DNA of 64,000 nt, taken from contig NZ_LRVM01000002.1 in NCBI RefSeq assembly GCF_001571775.1, positions 1 to 64,000 of the forward strand, read 5' to 3'. Source of the DNA: Anaerotignum neopropionicum. GTDB taxonomy: Bacteria; Bacillota; Clostridia; Lachnospirales; Anaerotignaceae. The position numbers and the translations under genes are program-made. Of this stretch, positions 35,339-44,141 are shown in pieces. Numbering within the stretch: position 1 is the first letter of the stretch; each line of letters begins with the position of its first letter. The notes beneath the pieces were generated by a model that saw nothing but the letters and a program-made list of their open reading frames with translations, searched no databases and was not told the DNA's origin.

Positions 35339-35931
35339 ACCTCTTGATTGATGCACTGCCCCAAAAGCTGTGGATTGACGAGAAGGAATATCCCATTCGA
35401 TGGGATTTTCGGGTTGGGATATTGTATGAATTATTAATGCTAGATGAGGATGTGGAAGGGGCTGAGAAGCCCCTTCTTGCATTACGCTTATTCTATCCCG
35501 TTATTCCAGAAAATTGGAAAATGGCTTTGGAGGGCATTCAATGGTTTTACCGCTTAGGGGAAGAGGAAAAGAATTTCAAAAAAAATGGAACCCATAAAAA
35601 ACAGGAGAGGATTTATTCCTTTGAGCAGGATGCTGCCTATATTTACAGTGCTTTTTTGGAGCAATACAGCATGGATTTAACCCAAGAAAAGCAGCTTCAC
35701 TGGTGGAAATTTCGGGCATTATTTCAAGGATTGGGAAAGGATACTGCATTTTGCAAAATTATGGGTTATCGTTCCATGGAGATTTCTGAGAGCATAGGAA
35801 AGGAGCAAAGGGAGTTTTATCGCAGGATGAAAGCGTTATATCGTCTTCCTTCTTCCAAGGGTGAGGAAGAAAAGCTTGCGGCTATTGAAAATGCTCTTTT
35901 GTTGGGGGGAGATTTAACGGGGGTATTGTAA
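35335..35931 (+). CDS. Bacteriophage Gp15 family protein
   Basis: A 198-residue protein with the family start LPQKLWIDEKEYPIRWDFR and a C-terminal half with HWWKFRALFQGLGKDTAFCKIM (residues about 121-142). Gp15 proteins lie directly before the tape measure gene in A118-like phages, as here, and are thought to help tail assembly. Confidence 0.87.
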   Translation: MNLLIDALPQKLWIDEKEYPIRWDFRVGILYELLMLDEDVEGAEKPLLALRLFYPVIPENWKMALEGIQWFYRLGEEEKNFKKNGTHKKQERIYSFEQDAAYIYSAFLEQYSMDLTQEKQLHWWKFRALFQGLGKDTAFCKIMGYRSMEISESIGKEQREFYRRMKALYRLPSSKGEEEKLAAIENALLLGGDLTGVL

Positions 35932-35955
35932 TTCATATGGAAAGAGGTGAGAAAA

Positions 35956-37428
35956 ATGGCATACAATTACGACGGATATTTGACATTTGGAACAAAAGTA
36001 GATGAAACGGGGTTTGAAAAGGGTGTTGTTGATTTAAAAAACTTAGCAAACCTTAGTGCAAAGGCGGTATCGTCCTCCTTCCTTAGTTCGGCAAGCACCC
36101 TTTCTTTGTTTGCGGCCTCGGTTAGCAATGGTCTGGAAAAGATTACAGAGCAGGCTTTGCAGCTTGGGGATCTAGCCCAAAACGGTGTGATTCAAAGGGC
36201 TTTTGTGATAGAAGAATCCATGAGCAGTCTGGAAAAAACAGTGGCCTCTATTTCTGAGGCATCTCTTCTAAAGGCAAAGATGGGGGCTACTTCCTATAAA
36301 GAATTGGGAAGTCTTTACTTAAAGTTCATGAAGGAGGGCATGGCGGAAGCGGCTTCTGGGGCTATTTCAAGCATGGGTTGGCAGGTTGATGCTAACGTGA
36401 ATGCCTTTGCTGAGGCAAATAAAAAAGCAGCCCCGGCATATAGGAAGGCTGCCAAGGAATTAATGGCGGTTTATAAGGACGCAATCAATAACGGCACAAA
36501 TGAGGCTTATAAGCTGGTGTCAACAAAAATTGAGAGCATTACCGAGGTGGCGCAGAAGCAATACGATGCTATTATTAAGGAAAGGCAGCGCATGGAAGAA
36601 AAGCTTTCAGGCTATGGAAAGTTGTTTTCCTTTGACGCAGATGGTGAGGTACAGCTTGAAAAAATCGACCGCCAAATTGAAGGGTTGGAGAAATATGCCC
36701 AAATACTAGATAAGCTTCGGGAAAAAGGAATTTCCCCGGGTTTATTTAATGAAGTTTTGGGGATGGGCGTTGAGGATGGAATGGCTTTCGGGGAGGAACT
36801 GCTTTCCAAAAGCGATAAGTTTTTTGAAGAGTATTCAAAGGCATGGGATGAAAAGCAGGATTTGGTAAAGGAAATTGCGGCTAAGTTTTACGAGAAGGAA
36901 CTGGAGGCCTTGGAAGAGGACTTTACTTCTGAAATGGAAAAAGCTTTGAGCGATATTCCTGCTCTTTGTCAAGGTGTTGGTGTGGATGCCATGGAAGGCG
37001 TTGTCAACGGCATGGAAAGTAGGCGAAGTGAGGCCGTTTCAACTGCAAGAAGTATTGCAGATGCCATTATTGCTGAACTAAAGCGTGCTACAGAAACGGC
37101 AAGTCCTTCCAAAAGAGCGGCACGGGAGGTAGGCGCACCCATCACCCAAGGTGTGGTAAAGGGGATGAAGGATGCCTATGATCCATCTGAAATGCAAAGA
37201 TATACAGATTGTATGATGGAGGACATTGGGCAGGCGCAAAATAGAGCTGCACAAAGTGTTTTGCAGAAAAATACCTCGAATATCTGGAGTAGTTCCACCA
37301 TCAATGGCGGCGACTTTATCTTGAAAATTGAAAAAATAGTAAATGACGGCAGAGGCTCTGTTTCAAGCCTATTGCAAGAGGCCGAATTCTACCGCAAACA
37401 AAAAGTATCAGCGACAGGGGGGGCGTAA
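35956..37428 (+). CDS. Phage tail tape measure protein, unusually short
   Basis: A 490-residue protein. The N-terminal part resembles tape measures (YDGYLTFGTKVDETGFEKG), the middle is helical and Lys/Glu-rich, and the C-terminal part has TASPSKRAAREVGAPITQGV, the recurrent SPSK motif of these proteins. Related phages usually have 900 to 2000 residues; at roughly 0.15 nm per residue this one would specify a tail of about 70 nm. It has no membrane helix cluster or peptidase domain. The ATG at 35956 follows AAGAGGTG. Confidence 0.8.
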   Translation: MAYNYDGYLTFGTKVDETGFEKGVVDLKNLANLSAKAVSSSFLSSASTLSLFAASVSNGLEKITEQALQLGDLAQNGVIQRAFVIEESMSSLEKTVASISEASLLKAKMGATSYKELGSLYLKFMKEGMAEAASGAISSMGWQVDANVNAFAEANKKAAPAYRKAAKELMAVYKDAINNGTNEAYKLVSTKIESITEVAQKQYDAIIKERQRMEEKLSGYGKLFSFDADGEVQLEKIDRQIEGLEKYAQILDKLREKGISPGLFNEVLGMGVEDGMAFGEELLSKSDKFFEEYSKAWDEKQDLVKEIAAKFYEKELEALEEDFTSEMEKALSDIPALCQGVGVDAMEGVVNGMESRRSEAVSTARSIADAIIAELKRATETASPSKRAAREVGAPITQGVVKGMKDAYDPSEMQRYTDCMMEDIGQAQNRAAQSVLQKNTSNIWSSSTINGGDFILKIEKIVNDGRGSVSSLLQEAEFYRKQKVSATGGA

Positions 37429-37430
37429 TT

Positions 37431-38132
37431 ATGGAGCCTTTTTTTATTTTTAAAGGTAAAAACAGCAAAGACTATGGAATATTGATTTCCGCTATGCCCG
37501 ACATTGTGAAGCCCCAACGCAGAGAACAGGAGGTCACTATCCCCGGCAGAAACGGTGTATTGACCATAGATGAAAATACATACGAACCGTATACGCTTTC
37601 AATTGAATGCGGCAAGAGGGGGGCGGCAAGGCTTTCAGAGTTAGCGGTGTGGTTGGACGGCAGTGGGGATTTGATAGTATCAACGGAACCGGATAAATTA
37701 TACAAGGCAAGAATCAGCAATGCAATCGCCATTTCTGATGTGATTTATTTGTACAATTCGTTTCTTGTACAATTCAAGGTATTTCCGTTCAAATATTCTG
37801 TGAACGCCGTCATTTCCCATGCTGATGACGTGATATTGACAGCCCCGACCACAATCAACAACAAAGGCACCGTCTACTCCCAACCAACCATAACCGTTTA
37901 TGGCACAGGCAACATTACATTGACCATAAACGGTACCGGGTACGGTCTGACGGGGGTTGACGGCTACATTACCATCGATAGTGAAATGATGGAAGTCTAC
38001 AAGGGGACTGCAAACGCAAATAATAAATATTCTGCTATGGATTTTCCGAGGTTTGAGGTCGGACAGAACACAATTAGTTGGACAGGGAACGTGACAAAGG
38101 TGGAAATAATCCCAAAATGGAGGTGGTTATAA
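37431..38132 (+). CDS. Phage distal tail protein (Dit-like)
   Basis: A 233-residue protein starting with a hydrophobic strand FFIFKGKNSKDYGILISAMP and the segment RREQEVTIPGRNGVLTIDEN, typical of the siphovirus distal tail hub (Sipho_tail family). The C-terminal half, with YSQPTITVYGTGNITLTING, is the beta-sandwich. It forms the hub joining the tail tube to the baseplate. Confidence 0.87.
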   Translation: MEPFFIFKGKNSKDYGILISAMPDIVKPQRREQEVTIPGRNGVLTIDENTYEPYTLSIECGKRGAARLSELAVWLDGSGDLIVSTEPDKLYKARISNAIAISDVIYLYNSFLVQFKVFPFKYSVNAVISHADDVILTAPTTINNKGTVYSQPTITVYGTGNITLTINGTGYGLTGVDGYITIDSEMMEVYKGTANANNKYSAMDFPRFEVGQNTISWTGNVTKVEIIPKWRWL

Positions 38133-38133
38133 C

Positions 38134-39171
38134 ATGGCACAAGTTTTTAACAAGCTGTATGTTGATGTGCGAACAGAAACAAATGACATTATTACAGCGG
38201 TACAAAATGATAGCAACAGCCGTTTTTTAGATGTGTTTTTATTGGACAACGGATTACCCATTGACCTAACGGGGCATGATGTGAGGATTTACGGCGCAAA
38301 ACACGACGGAACGGAAATATACAACGATGGCACAATTACCGAAGCCGCAAACGGTCGGTGTCAGTTTGAATTGACGGATCAAGCCTTGGCAGTTGCAAAC
38401 GATTTGACGGTGCAAATTGTAATTTATCATGATAACGTACAGATTTTACAGTCTTTGCCGTTTAAAATTCACGTTGTAAAAAGCCTTATTTCTTCTAGTG
38501 CAATCGAAAGCAGTAATGAATACGGTGCATTGGTTGTGCTATACCAGAACCTTTACGAAGCCTATGATTTAATGACAGATATGGTACAAAATATGGGTAA
38601 AAAAGGCACGATTGCAACCGAGCGCAACGTTGATACCTTTTGGAAGATGCTAGAATATATGGCTAAATATTTGGATACCGATTTGACCACACTGCTCAAC
38701 ACTGTTTTGTCCGAAGCAAGCGTGCAAGGGGTTATTGACCGCTTAGGCGAAACTACCGATACAGGTGGCACGACAACAGCAGGGACGGTAATGGGGAAAC
38801 TGAATGGCTTGCTTAGTGTCAAAAAGTACAAAGTTTATAAAAAATTAATAGCAACTATTCCTCCTGGTACCACTCCAAAAATCATTTTATCTGTATCTGG
38901 TGCAGGGGAATTTTATGGATTGCAAGGCACGCTTACAGATGTAACAGTTATCGCTGACGGAGTTGAATATTCAAGCTTGTCTGGAGGTTCGAACTATATT
39001 TATAAGCCGTCTGTAGCATCGAGCGTGGATGGGCTATTCTACGCGTCTCCCAGCAGTTCCCAAATGCCAAGTTATTCGACTGGAGTTATGCCGTTTAAGG
39101 ATTCTTTTGTTGTTGTGGTAAGCGGAACTGCAGGCGCAAATGTGGGTATAGCATATGCCCTGTACGAATAG
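38134..39171 (+). CDS. Phage baseplate upper protein / receptor-binding component (BppU-like)
   Basis: A 345-residue protein. The N-terminal 120 residues (NDIITAVQNDSNSRFLDVFL, then GHDVRIYGAKHDG) fit the BppU N-terminal domain. A helical middle follows and a Gly/Ser-rich beta C-terminus (YSSLSGGSNYIYKPSVASS) probably contacts the host surface. Encoded directly after the distal tail hub. Confidence 0.8.
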   Translation: MAQVFNKLYVDVRTETNDIITAVQNDSNSRFLDVFLLDNGLPIDLTGHDVRIYGAKHDGTEIYNDGTITEAANGRCQFELTDQALAVANDLTVQIVIYHDNVQILQSLPFKIHVVKSLISSSAIESSNEYGALVVLYQNLYEAYDLMTDMVQNMGKKGTIATERNVDTFWKMLEYMAKYLDTDLTTLLNTVLSEASVQGVIDRLGETTDTGGTTTAGTVMGKLNGLLSVKKYKVYKKLIATIPPGTTPKIILSVSGAGEFYGLQGTLTDVTVIADGVEYSSLSGGSNYIYKPSVASSVDGLFYASPSSSQMPSYSTGVMPFKDSFVVVVSGTAGANVGIAYALYE

Positions 39172-39184
39172 AGGAGGGGGAGTT

Positions 39185-39496
39185 ATGTATTATAAAAAAC
39201 AAGGAAATGAGCCGCCTGTAATTAAAAGTGGGTGTGCATACACGGAAAGTTATTATTTTGATGGCTATTTGTTTTTGAAATATTCCATCGGTAATACTCC
39301 GTCAGAGGAATTGGCAGAAATTACACAGGAGGAATTTGAAGCGAATAAGCCTGTTATTCCAGAACCAGAACCGCAGCCAACGGAGCAAGATATTCTGCAA
39401 GCCGAATTGTTATTGAACCAAATGTCGATTCTGGATAATCAAGGGGCGCAAGATGCGGTTATGGCTAAAATTTTACTAGGACAATTGGAGGTGTAA
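39185..39496 (+). CDS. Small phage baseplate-associated protein
   Basis: A 103-residue protein with a Tyr-rich N-terminal half, a Pro/Glu linker (PVIPEPEPQPTEQD) and an amphipathic C-terminal helix. The ATG at 39185 has GAGGAGGGGGA upstream. In similar loci such a gene precedes XkdX. Function unknown. Confidence 0.75.
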   Translation: MYYKKQGNEPPVIKSGCAYTESYYFDGYLFLKYSIGNTPSEELAEITQEEFEANKPVIPEPEPQPTEQDILQAELLLNQMSILDNQGAQDAVMAKILLGQLEV

Positions 39497-39498
39497 AT

Positions 39499-39633
39499 AT
39501 GTATGCGATTGTAAAACGGTATTACGATATGGGACTGTATTCTGCTAGTGATGTAGCAAAATTTGTCAAGGCTAGAAGATTAGTAGCCGAAGAATACAAG
39601 CTAATTACAGGGTTGGAATACGAGGTGATTTGA
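39499..39633 (+). CDS. XkdX family phage protein, 44 residues
   Basis: The frame from the ATG at 39499 to the TGA at 39631 encodes MYAIVKRYYDMGLYSASDVA plus a Lys/Arg-rich helix ending in GLEYEVI, matching the very short XkdX family found in PBSX-like tail clusters. RBS GGAGGTG is upstream and the stop overlaps the next start. Confidence 0.85.
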   Translation: MYAIVKRYYDMGLYSASDVAKFVKARRLVAEEYKLITGLEYEVI

Positions 39634-40892
39634 TGATTACCATACACGAAAAAAATAGCACATCATTTAATAATTTAGGCTTGGGAGCATTACTTCCGAG
39701 CCTTTGTAGTGTCACAGAGGAATTAAACGGCATTTATGAGTTGGAAATGGAACACCCTTATGACGAATGGGGGAAGTGGGAGAAGCTTGAAAAGGAGCGG
39801 ATTATTTATGCATCCACGCCGAGGGGGAAACAGCCGTTTCGGATTTATCATGTTAGGCCTGACATGGACGGAATAACGGTAAACGCTCGTCATATCTTTT
39901 ATGATTTGCTGGATAACCTTTGCTTGTCCGTCAATGTAACAGGTACGCCCCAAGCCATTTTAAACGCTATTCAAGCGGCTTTTGTATTCACCCAATCATT
40001 TACACTATCCACAACAATGAGCGGCACAGGAACGGTCGTAACAAGCAAAGAAAATCCTATTTCTATCCTATTAAATGGTGACGATGATGCAAGCAGTTTT
40101 GTCAAGACATTTGGCGGCGAAATCCTACGGGATGGCTTTACCGTAACCATGAAAACCTCCATCGGGCAGGATCGGGGCGTTGCCATTCGATACGGCAAAA
40201 ACCTTGTGGGTTTGGAAGTCAGCGAAGATATTTCAGACGTCGCCACAAGAATATACGCCTATGGAAAAAATGGCGTGGCAATGTCGGGGTTGTATCGGGA
40301 TAGCCCATATATCGGCAATTACCAGTATCCCAAGATTTATGTTTTTGAGGACAGCAGTTTGACTGCAGCTCAACTTCCTGCGGCTGTACAGGAACTATTT
40401 GACGGTGGATGTGACTTGCCAAAAGTAAATATCAAAGCTGATTTTCAGATGCTTTCTAAAACGGAGGAATACAAAGAATATGCTGTTTTGGAAGAGGTGT
40501 GGCTGGGGGACGTGGTGACGGTTTCCAATGTAAAAATAGGATTCCACAAGAAAGCCAAGGTTATCTCATATGAATGGGATTGCTTACTTGAGCGGTACAA
40601 CAGCGTGGAATTGGGCGATTTTGTACCCGATTTGACATCATCCATTACCAGCGGAGAAAAAAGCCTTGCGACGGCTACAAGTGCGAGTACCGAGGTAAAA
40701 CAGGTGTTCAATATAATCAACGGAAAGGCCACAATCAACACCGACGGTCTTTATATCTGCGTGGATGGTACTTCCACAGCAAATGCAACGAAGGTATTTC
40801 ATTTTGGAAGTAACGGATTAAGGTATAGCAGCACCGGGGTAAACGGTACCTATACAAGCATAATTGATGCAAATGGAAATTTGGCGACGTAA
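39633..40892 (+). CDS. Phage tail protein (prophage tail / endopeptidase-like N-terminal domain)
   Basis: A 419-residue baseplate protein. The N-terminal region with CSVTEELNGIYELEMEHPYD near residue 26, then QPFRIYHVRPD and VNARHIFYDLLDN, is the Gp18/Tal-type hub fold. The C-terminal part ends in a small beta region with KATINTDGLYICVDGTSTAN, seen in phage structural proteins. No lytic motif is visible. The ATG at 39633 follows GAGGTGATT. Confidence 0.82.
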   Translation: MITIHEKNSTSFNNLGLGALLPSLCSVTEELNGIYELEMEHPYDEWGKWEKLEKERIIYASTPRGKQPFRIYHVRPDMDGITVNARHIFYDLLDNLCLSVNVTGTPQAILNAIQAAFVFTQSFTLSTTMSGTGTVVTSKENPISILLNGDDDASSFVKTFGGEILRDGFTVTMKTSIGQDRGVAIRYGKNLVGLEVSEDISDVATRIYAYGKNGVAMSGLYRDSPYIGNYQYPKIYVFEDSSLTAAQLPAAVQELFDGGCDLPKVNIKADFQMLSKTEEYKEYAVLEEVWLGDVVTVSNVKIGFHKKAKVISYEWDCLLERYNSVELGDFVPDLTSSITSGEKSLATATSASTEVKQVFNIINGKATINTDGLYICVDGTSTANATKVFHFGSNGLRYSSTGVNGTYTSIIDANGNLAT

Positions 40893-40905
40893 GGGGGTGA
40901 GGGCA

Positions 40906-41205
40906 ATGAATCAGGATGAAATTTCGGAGAAATTGGTGGAGGTAGATGCACGAAGCAAGAGTAACAAGCATAGACTGGACAAGGTGGAGGAACGTCAGGA
41001 CAACCTTGAACAGCTTGCAAATGCTTTTTCTGTGATGCAAAAAGAACAAGAGTATATCAAGGAGGATGTAGGCGAGATCAAAGCGGACGTAAAAATACTT
41101 GCACAAAAGCCTGCTAAGCGGTGGGAAAGCATGGTGGAGCGGGGAATTACTGTTGTTGTGGGGGCAGTGGTTGGGTATTTGCTTAGCGGGGGGCGGTTGT
41201 TATAA
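40906..41205 (+). CDS. XhlA-like holin-associated protein
   Basis: A 99-residue protein. The first 80 residues form a coiled coil (RLDKVEERQDNLEQLANAF), and a single C-terminal membrane helix (ITVVVGAVVGYLLSGG) ends the chain. The layout is that of XhlA hemolysin-like proteins that act with holins. RBS AAGGGGGTGAGGG. Confidence 0.8.
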   Translation: MNQDEISEKLVEVDARSKSNKHRLDKVEERQDNLEQLANAFSVMQKEQEYIKEDVGEIKADVKILAQKPAKRWESMVERGITVVVGAVVGYLLSGGRLL

Positions 41206-41210
41206 GAAGA

Positions 41211-41504
41211 ATGAGAAAAACATTCTCCAAAAAAGCAGTAAAGTGGATATTTATCACTGCTTTGGTTGATTTGCAGCTTTCTTACCTTCTTGCGTTTTTG
41301 GGACGGGAGCAGATAGCCGAAACACTGTCTATTACCGTTGTCACTGAGATTATTACGGTAATGCTAGGATATTTTATGAAGTCGTTTAAAGAAACGAGGG
41401 AGGAAGAAAGAGTTCGCTTAATTGAAGAAAAACGGGAAAGGGAAGAAAAGGAGACATTTGTTGAGGATATGAGAAAGGGGAATAACAATGATGTGGCTGA
41501 TTGA
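41211..41504 (+). CDS. Putative phage membrane protein (holin-like)
   Basis: A 97-residue protein with two hydrophobic stretches (WIFITALVDLQLSYLLAFLG and ITVVTEIITVMLGYFM) followed by a strongly charged Glu/Arg tail. Size and position in the lysis cassette suggest a holin or holin partner. The 3' end overlaps the next gene by 17 bases. The RBS (AAGAAG) is weak. Confidence 0.65.
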   Translation: MRKTFSKKAVKWIFITALVDLQLSYLLAFLGREQIAETLSITVVTEIITVMLGYFMKSFKETREEERVRLIEEKREREEKETFVEDMRKGNNNDVAD

Positions 41505-41841
41505 AAATTGGTTTATCTTGGTGGTAGGTATTGCGGCTATAGTGATAGGAGTTTCCGTTGCATATGATTTTTCCAAGCTGCCAACACAAAAACAGGTTGA
41601 AATGATTAAGGAATGGCTGTTGTATGCCTGTATCCAAGCGGAAAAGGAGCTAGGGAGCGGCACGGGGCAATTAAAATTAAGGTATGTATGGGATTTATTT
41701 ATTGCGAGATTCCCGTATTTCACCAAGGCTGTATCTTTTGAATTGTTTTCGGGATGGGTGGATGCTGCATTGATTGAAATGAGGATGTTATTGACACAGA
41801 ACAAAGCAATTCAAGAGGTCGTAAAGGGGGAAGCAGTATGA
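41488..41841 (+). CDS. Phage holin, LLH-like
   Basis: A 117-residue protein with one N-terminal membrane helix (WFILVVGIAAIVIGVSVA), then an amphipathic helical region (QKQVEMIKEWLLYACIQAEK) typical of the LLH holin family. RBS AAAGGGG precedes two consecutive ATGs. Four-base overlap with the endolysin. Confidence 0.78.
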   Translation: MMWLIENWFILVVGIAAIVIGVSVAYDFSKLPTQKQVEMIKEWLLYACIQAEKELGSGTGQLKLRYVWDLFIARFPYFTKAVSFELFSGWVDAALIEMRMLLTQNKAIQEVVKGEAV

Positions 41842-42458
41842 CGGGACAGGAATTAGTGGATTTTGCTCGTTCTAAGTTGGGAACACCTTATGTTTATGGC
41901 ATGAAAGGGGCAATCATGACCCAGGCGAACTTTAACTATCTACAGAGATTGTACGGAAAAAAGCTTGTTTGGGATAGTGATGAAAAAAAGGTTGGTAGCG
42001 TTTGTGTGGATTGTTCGGGATTGATTTCATGGGCAACGGGAAAAATATTTAGTTCTTCTCAGTTATTTGAGTATGCAATTCACAAAGAGCCTATTAATAC
42101 CATAAAAAATGCCCCCGTTGGTGCTTTGGTTTGGATGCGAGGGCATGTAGGCATTTTTGCAGGTATGAAAGAAAATGTTCCTTACTATATTGGGGCAGAT
42201 GGTTCGGCTTACGGTGTACGAGAGGTACCCTTAAGCAAAAACAATTTTACCCATTGGCTTTTGATGGATTATATTTTGTACAAGATGGAGGATGATGAAA
42301 TGGTTGAAAAGGGGAAAATTATAATAGATGGAAAAGAATTTCAGGCTGATATGATTCGCAAGGATGGTGTGACATATATCAAGACAAGGGATATTGCTGA
42401 GTTGCTGGGGTTAAAGGTTGGCAATAAAGGGAGCGTTCCCACTTTGGATAAAAAATAA
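41838..42458 (+). CDS. Phage endolysin: NlpC/P60-type peptidase with a C-terminal stalk-like domain
   Basis: A 206-residue lysin. The catalytic Cys lies in VCVDCSGLISWATG near residue 60 and the His in RGHVGIFAG near residue 99, the NlpC/P60 pattern of peptidoglycan endopeptidases. The last 55 residues (KIIIDGKEFQADMIRKDG, then YIKTRDIAELLG) resemble copper-amine-oxidase-N/stalk modules used to bind cell walls; the secreted protease at 53982 has a related module. It closes the phage operon. Confidence 0.85.
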   Translation: MTGQELVDFARSKLGTPYVYGMKGAIMTQANFNYLQRLYGKKLVWDSDEKKVGSVCVDCSGLISWATGKIFSSSQLFEYAIHKEPINTIKNAPVGALVWMRGHVGIFAGMKENVPYYIGADGSAYGVREVPLSKNNFTHWLLMDYILYKMEDDEMVEKGKIIIDGKEFQADMIRKDGVTYIKTRDIAELLGLKVGNKGSVPTLDKK

Positions 42459-42488
42459 CAAAGCCGCAAAAGGGAAAAGCCTGTGGGG

Positions 42489-42523
42489 AAACCCGAGTTC
42501 GTTTAGCTAAAATCGGGTTTTTC
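42489..42523 (+). terminator. Terminator of the phage module
   Basis: AAACCCGA (42489-42496) pairs with TCGGGTTT (42513-42520), followed by a T run, 30 bases after the endolysin gene. Confidence 0.85.
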
Positions 42524-42592
42524 TGCGTCATTGAAGAATGCCCAAAGGTATGGTAATTAACGTTTTTTGCAGTGAATTTTATGGCTTAATAC

Positions 42593-42621
42593 AAAGAAGT
42601 CCGCACTTGGCGGACTTCTTT
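42593..42621. terminator. Perfect 12-bp hairpin between convergent transcripts
   Basis: AAAGAAGTCCGC (42593-42604) and GCGGACTTCTTT (42610-42621) form a perfect stem with a 5-base loop. It lies in the gap between the phage module and the converging permease gene and could serve as a bidirectional terminator. Confidence 0.7.
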
Positions 42622-42698
42622 GACCGGCAGAACGCTAAGAGGGAAGGCTGCGTTCAAAGAGTGATTAGATATATATCTTGTGTTTTCAAGATAAAAGC

Positions 42699-44141
42699 TT
42701 AGATTTTTCTGTCCTCTTTCATTTTCGTGTATAAAATTTCTGATACAGGAATGCCTTTCCATCTACCATAAATATAATGCTTTTTGATAGAAAAGTAGAA
42801 AATAATTCCCAATACAGTCCAAACACCTAGAATAATGAAAGAAGGTATGGACAAGAAACCGGGCATACCAGGGATGAAAGTAATAATCAAGAAGATTGAT
42901 GCAACTGCAATACCTAAGATGCTAATCCACATTTGTCCTTTATCGCCATCTCTTTTTGCAATCTTTGCTGCAGATGCACAGGTATATGTAAAGCCCATGG
43001 CTGCGCCAACGCAAGTCATGTCAACAATCCATGCTAATACTTGACGACCAAACCAAGGTGCAATCAAGGCCAAAAGCATCATAAAAAGAATACTGTTTTT
43101 TGGTGTGCCTTGTGGAGTCAAATGTGCAAATTTTTTAGGTAATGCATCAGCGTAAGACATGGAGTACAGCAGACGGCTGGATGCAATATAGAAACCGTTC
43201 ATACCAGAAATGACTGCACAAAGCATTGCAATACCGATAAAGAAAACACCGATATAACCGATTGCTTTTAAAACCATTTCGCCAGTTGCCCAGTCAGGGT
43301 TTGCAGCCAACATAGGCGCCCAAGGATTTACAACTGATGTAATAAATACAACGGCTGAGTAAATAATGCCGCCAACCAAAATTGCACCAACCATTAAGCC
43401 CAATGCTGCCTTATGGGAAAAGCTATATTCTTCGGCAGCCTGAGGAATACAGTCAAAGCCTACGAAACAATAAGGAGCAAAGGCCAGCACTGCCAGAATG
43501 GAGGAAAATTTTGGCTGCCCTTCCAAGAAGAAAGGCTTTAAGTTGTTAAAATCAGGTTTTGTCAATAATACACCGACCAAAGCAAACAGTACCGCAGCAA
43601 ACAATGAAATTGCTACTAAAGTCTGGAACCAACCAGCACTCTTGACACCCCGCATATTTACAATACCTAAACCAATAATAAATGCATAAGCCAATGCGAT
43701 TTCTCCAAGATATACATCCCAACCTGCAATGGTATATAAATAACCAACCTGCAAAGGGGACCCTGGCAGAATATAACGTGAAATCATAGCCAATGCGGTA
43801 GAGTTCAAAGGAATCAGCGACCAATATGCCAAAACAATGAACCATCCGCAGATGAAAGCGTGTTTTTTTCCAAAAGCAGCGTCGGCGTAAACAAATTCTC
43901 CGCCGGAAAGAGGAAATTTTCGAATCATGTAACCATAGCTGAAACAAATAATACACATAATAATTGCGCCAAGCATTAATCCTAAAATAGAACCAAGCGG
44001 TCCTGCTTTTGGCAAGAAGGATGTTCCCGGCATAACGAAGCAGCCCCATCCTATAATTGCGCCTAAAGCCAATGACCAAATATCAATTTTGCGTAAGTCC
44101 TTTTTAAAAGCGCCTTCTTGTTGCTGTTTATTTCCAGACAT
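42699..44141 (-). CDS. APC family amino acid permease
   Basis: A 480-residue permease with about 12 hydrophobic helices. The APC signature near the start is WSLALGAIIGWGCFVMPG, followed by PLSGGEFVYADAAFGKKHAF near residue 75. The start at 44141 rather than two codons earlier is set by AGGAGG 8 bases upstream. It lies about 1 kb from a MerR-CoA-transferase-ammonia-lyase group on the same strand; a beta-alanine or alanine importer would fit, but the substrate cannot be read from sequence. Confidence 0.92.
   Translation of the reverse strand: MSGNKQQQEGAFKKDLRKIDIWSLALGAIIGWGCFVMPGTSFLPKAGPLGSILGLMLGAIIMCIICFSYGYMIRKFPLSGGEFVYADAAFGKKHAFICGWFIVLAYWSLIPLNSTALAMISRYILPGSPLQVGYLYTIAGWDVYLGEIALAYAFIIGLGIVNMRGVKSAGWFQTLVAISLFAAVLFALVGVLLTKPDFNNLKPFFLEGQPKFSSILAVLAFAPYCFVGFDCIPQAAEEYSFSHKAALGLMVGAILVGGIIYSAVVFITSVVNPWAPMLAANPDWATGEMVLKAIGYIGVFFIGIAMLCAVISGMNGFYIASSRLLYSMSYADALPKKFAHLTPQGTPKNSILFMMLLALIAPWFGRQVLAWIVDMTCVGAAMGFTYTCASAAKIAKRDGDKGQMWISILGIAVASIFLIITFIPGMPGFLSIPSFIILGVWTVLGIIFYFSIKKHYIYGRWKGIPVSEILYTKMKEDRKI

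Larger units (their letters stand above)
27749..42458 (+). mobile_element. Phage structural and lysis module (A118/PBSX-like siphovirus order), no integrase
   Basis: All genes from 27749 to 42458 lie on one strand in the order terminase small and large, portal, scaffold, capsid, connectors, tail tube, chaperones, tape measure, distal tail, baseplate, XkdX, tail protein, holin-associated proteins and endolysin. No integrase, excisionase, repressor, antirepressor, replication or host-takeover gene is present. No flanking direct repeat or tRNA attachment site is visible. It is either a prophage eroded to its late operon or a domesticated particle (PBSX or gene-transfer-agent type). Confidence 0.85.

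Noticed and set aside
27749..42458. Contractile R-type bacteriocin (tailocin)
   Set aside because: Terminase, portal, scaffold and capsid genes are present and there is no sheath protein, so the module encodes a siphovirus-like head and tail.
43552..44079. Minus-strand open frame of 175 codons
   Set aside because: It lies in another frame of the APC permease gene and encodes an Arg/Phe/Cys-rich unlikely protein.
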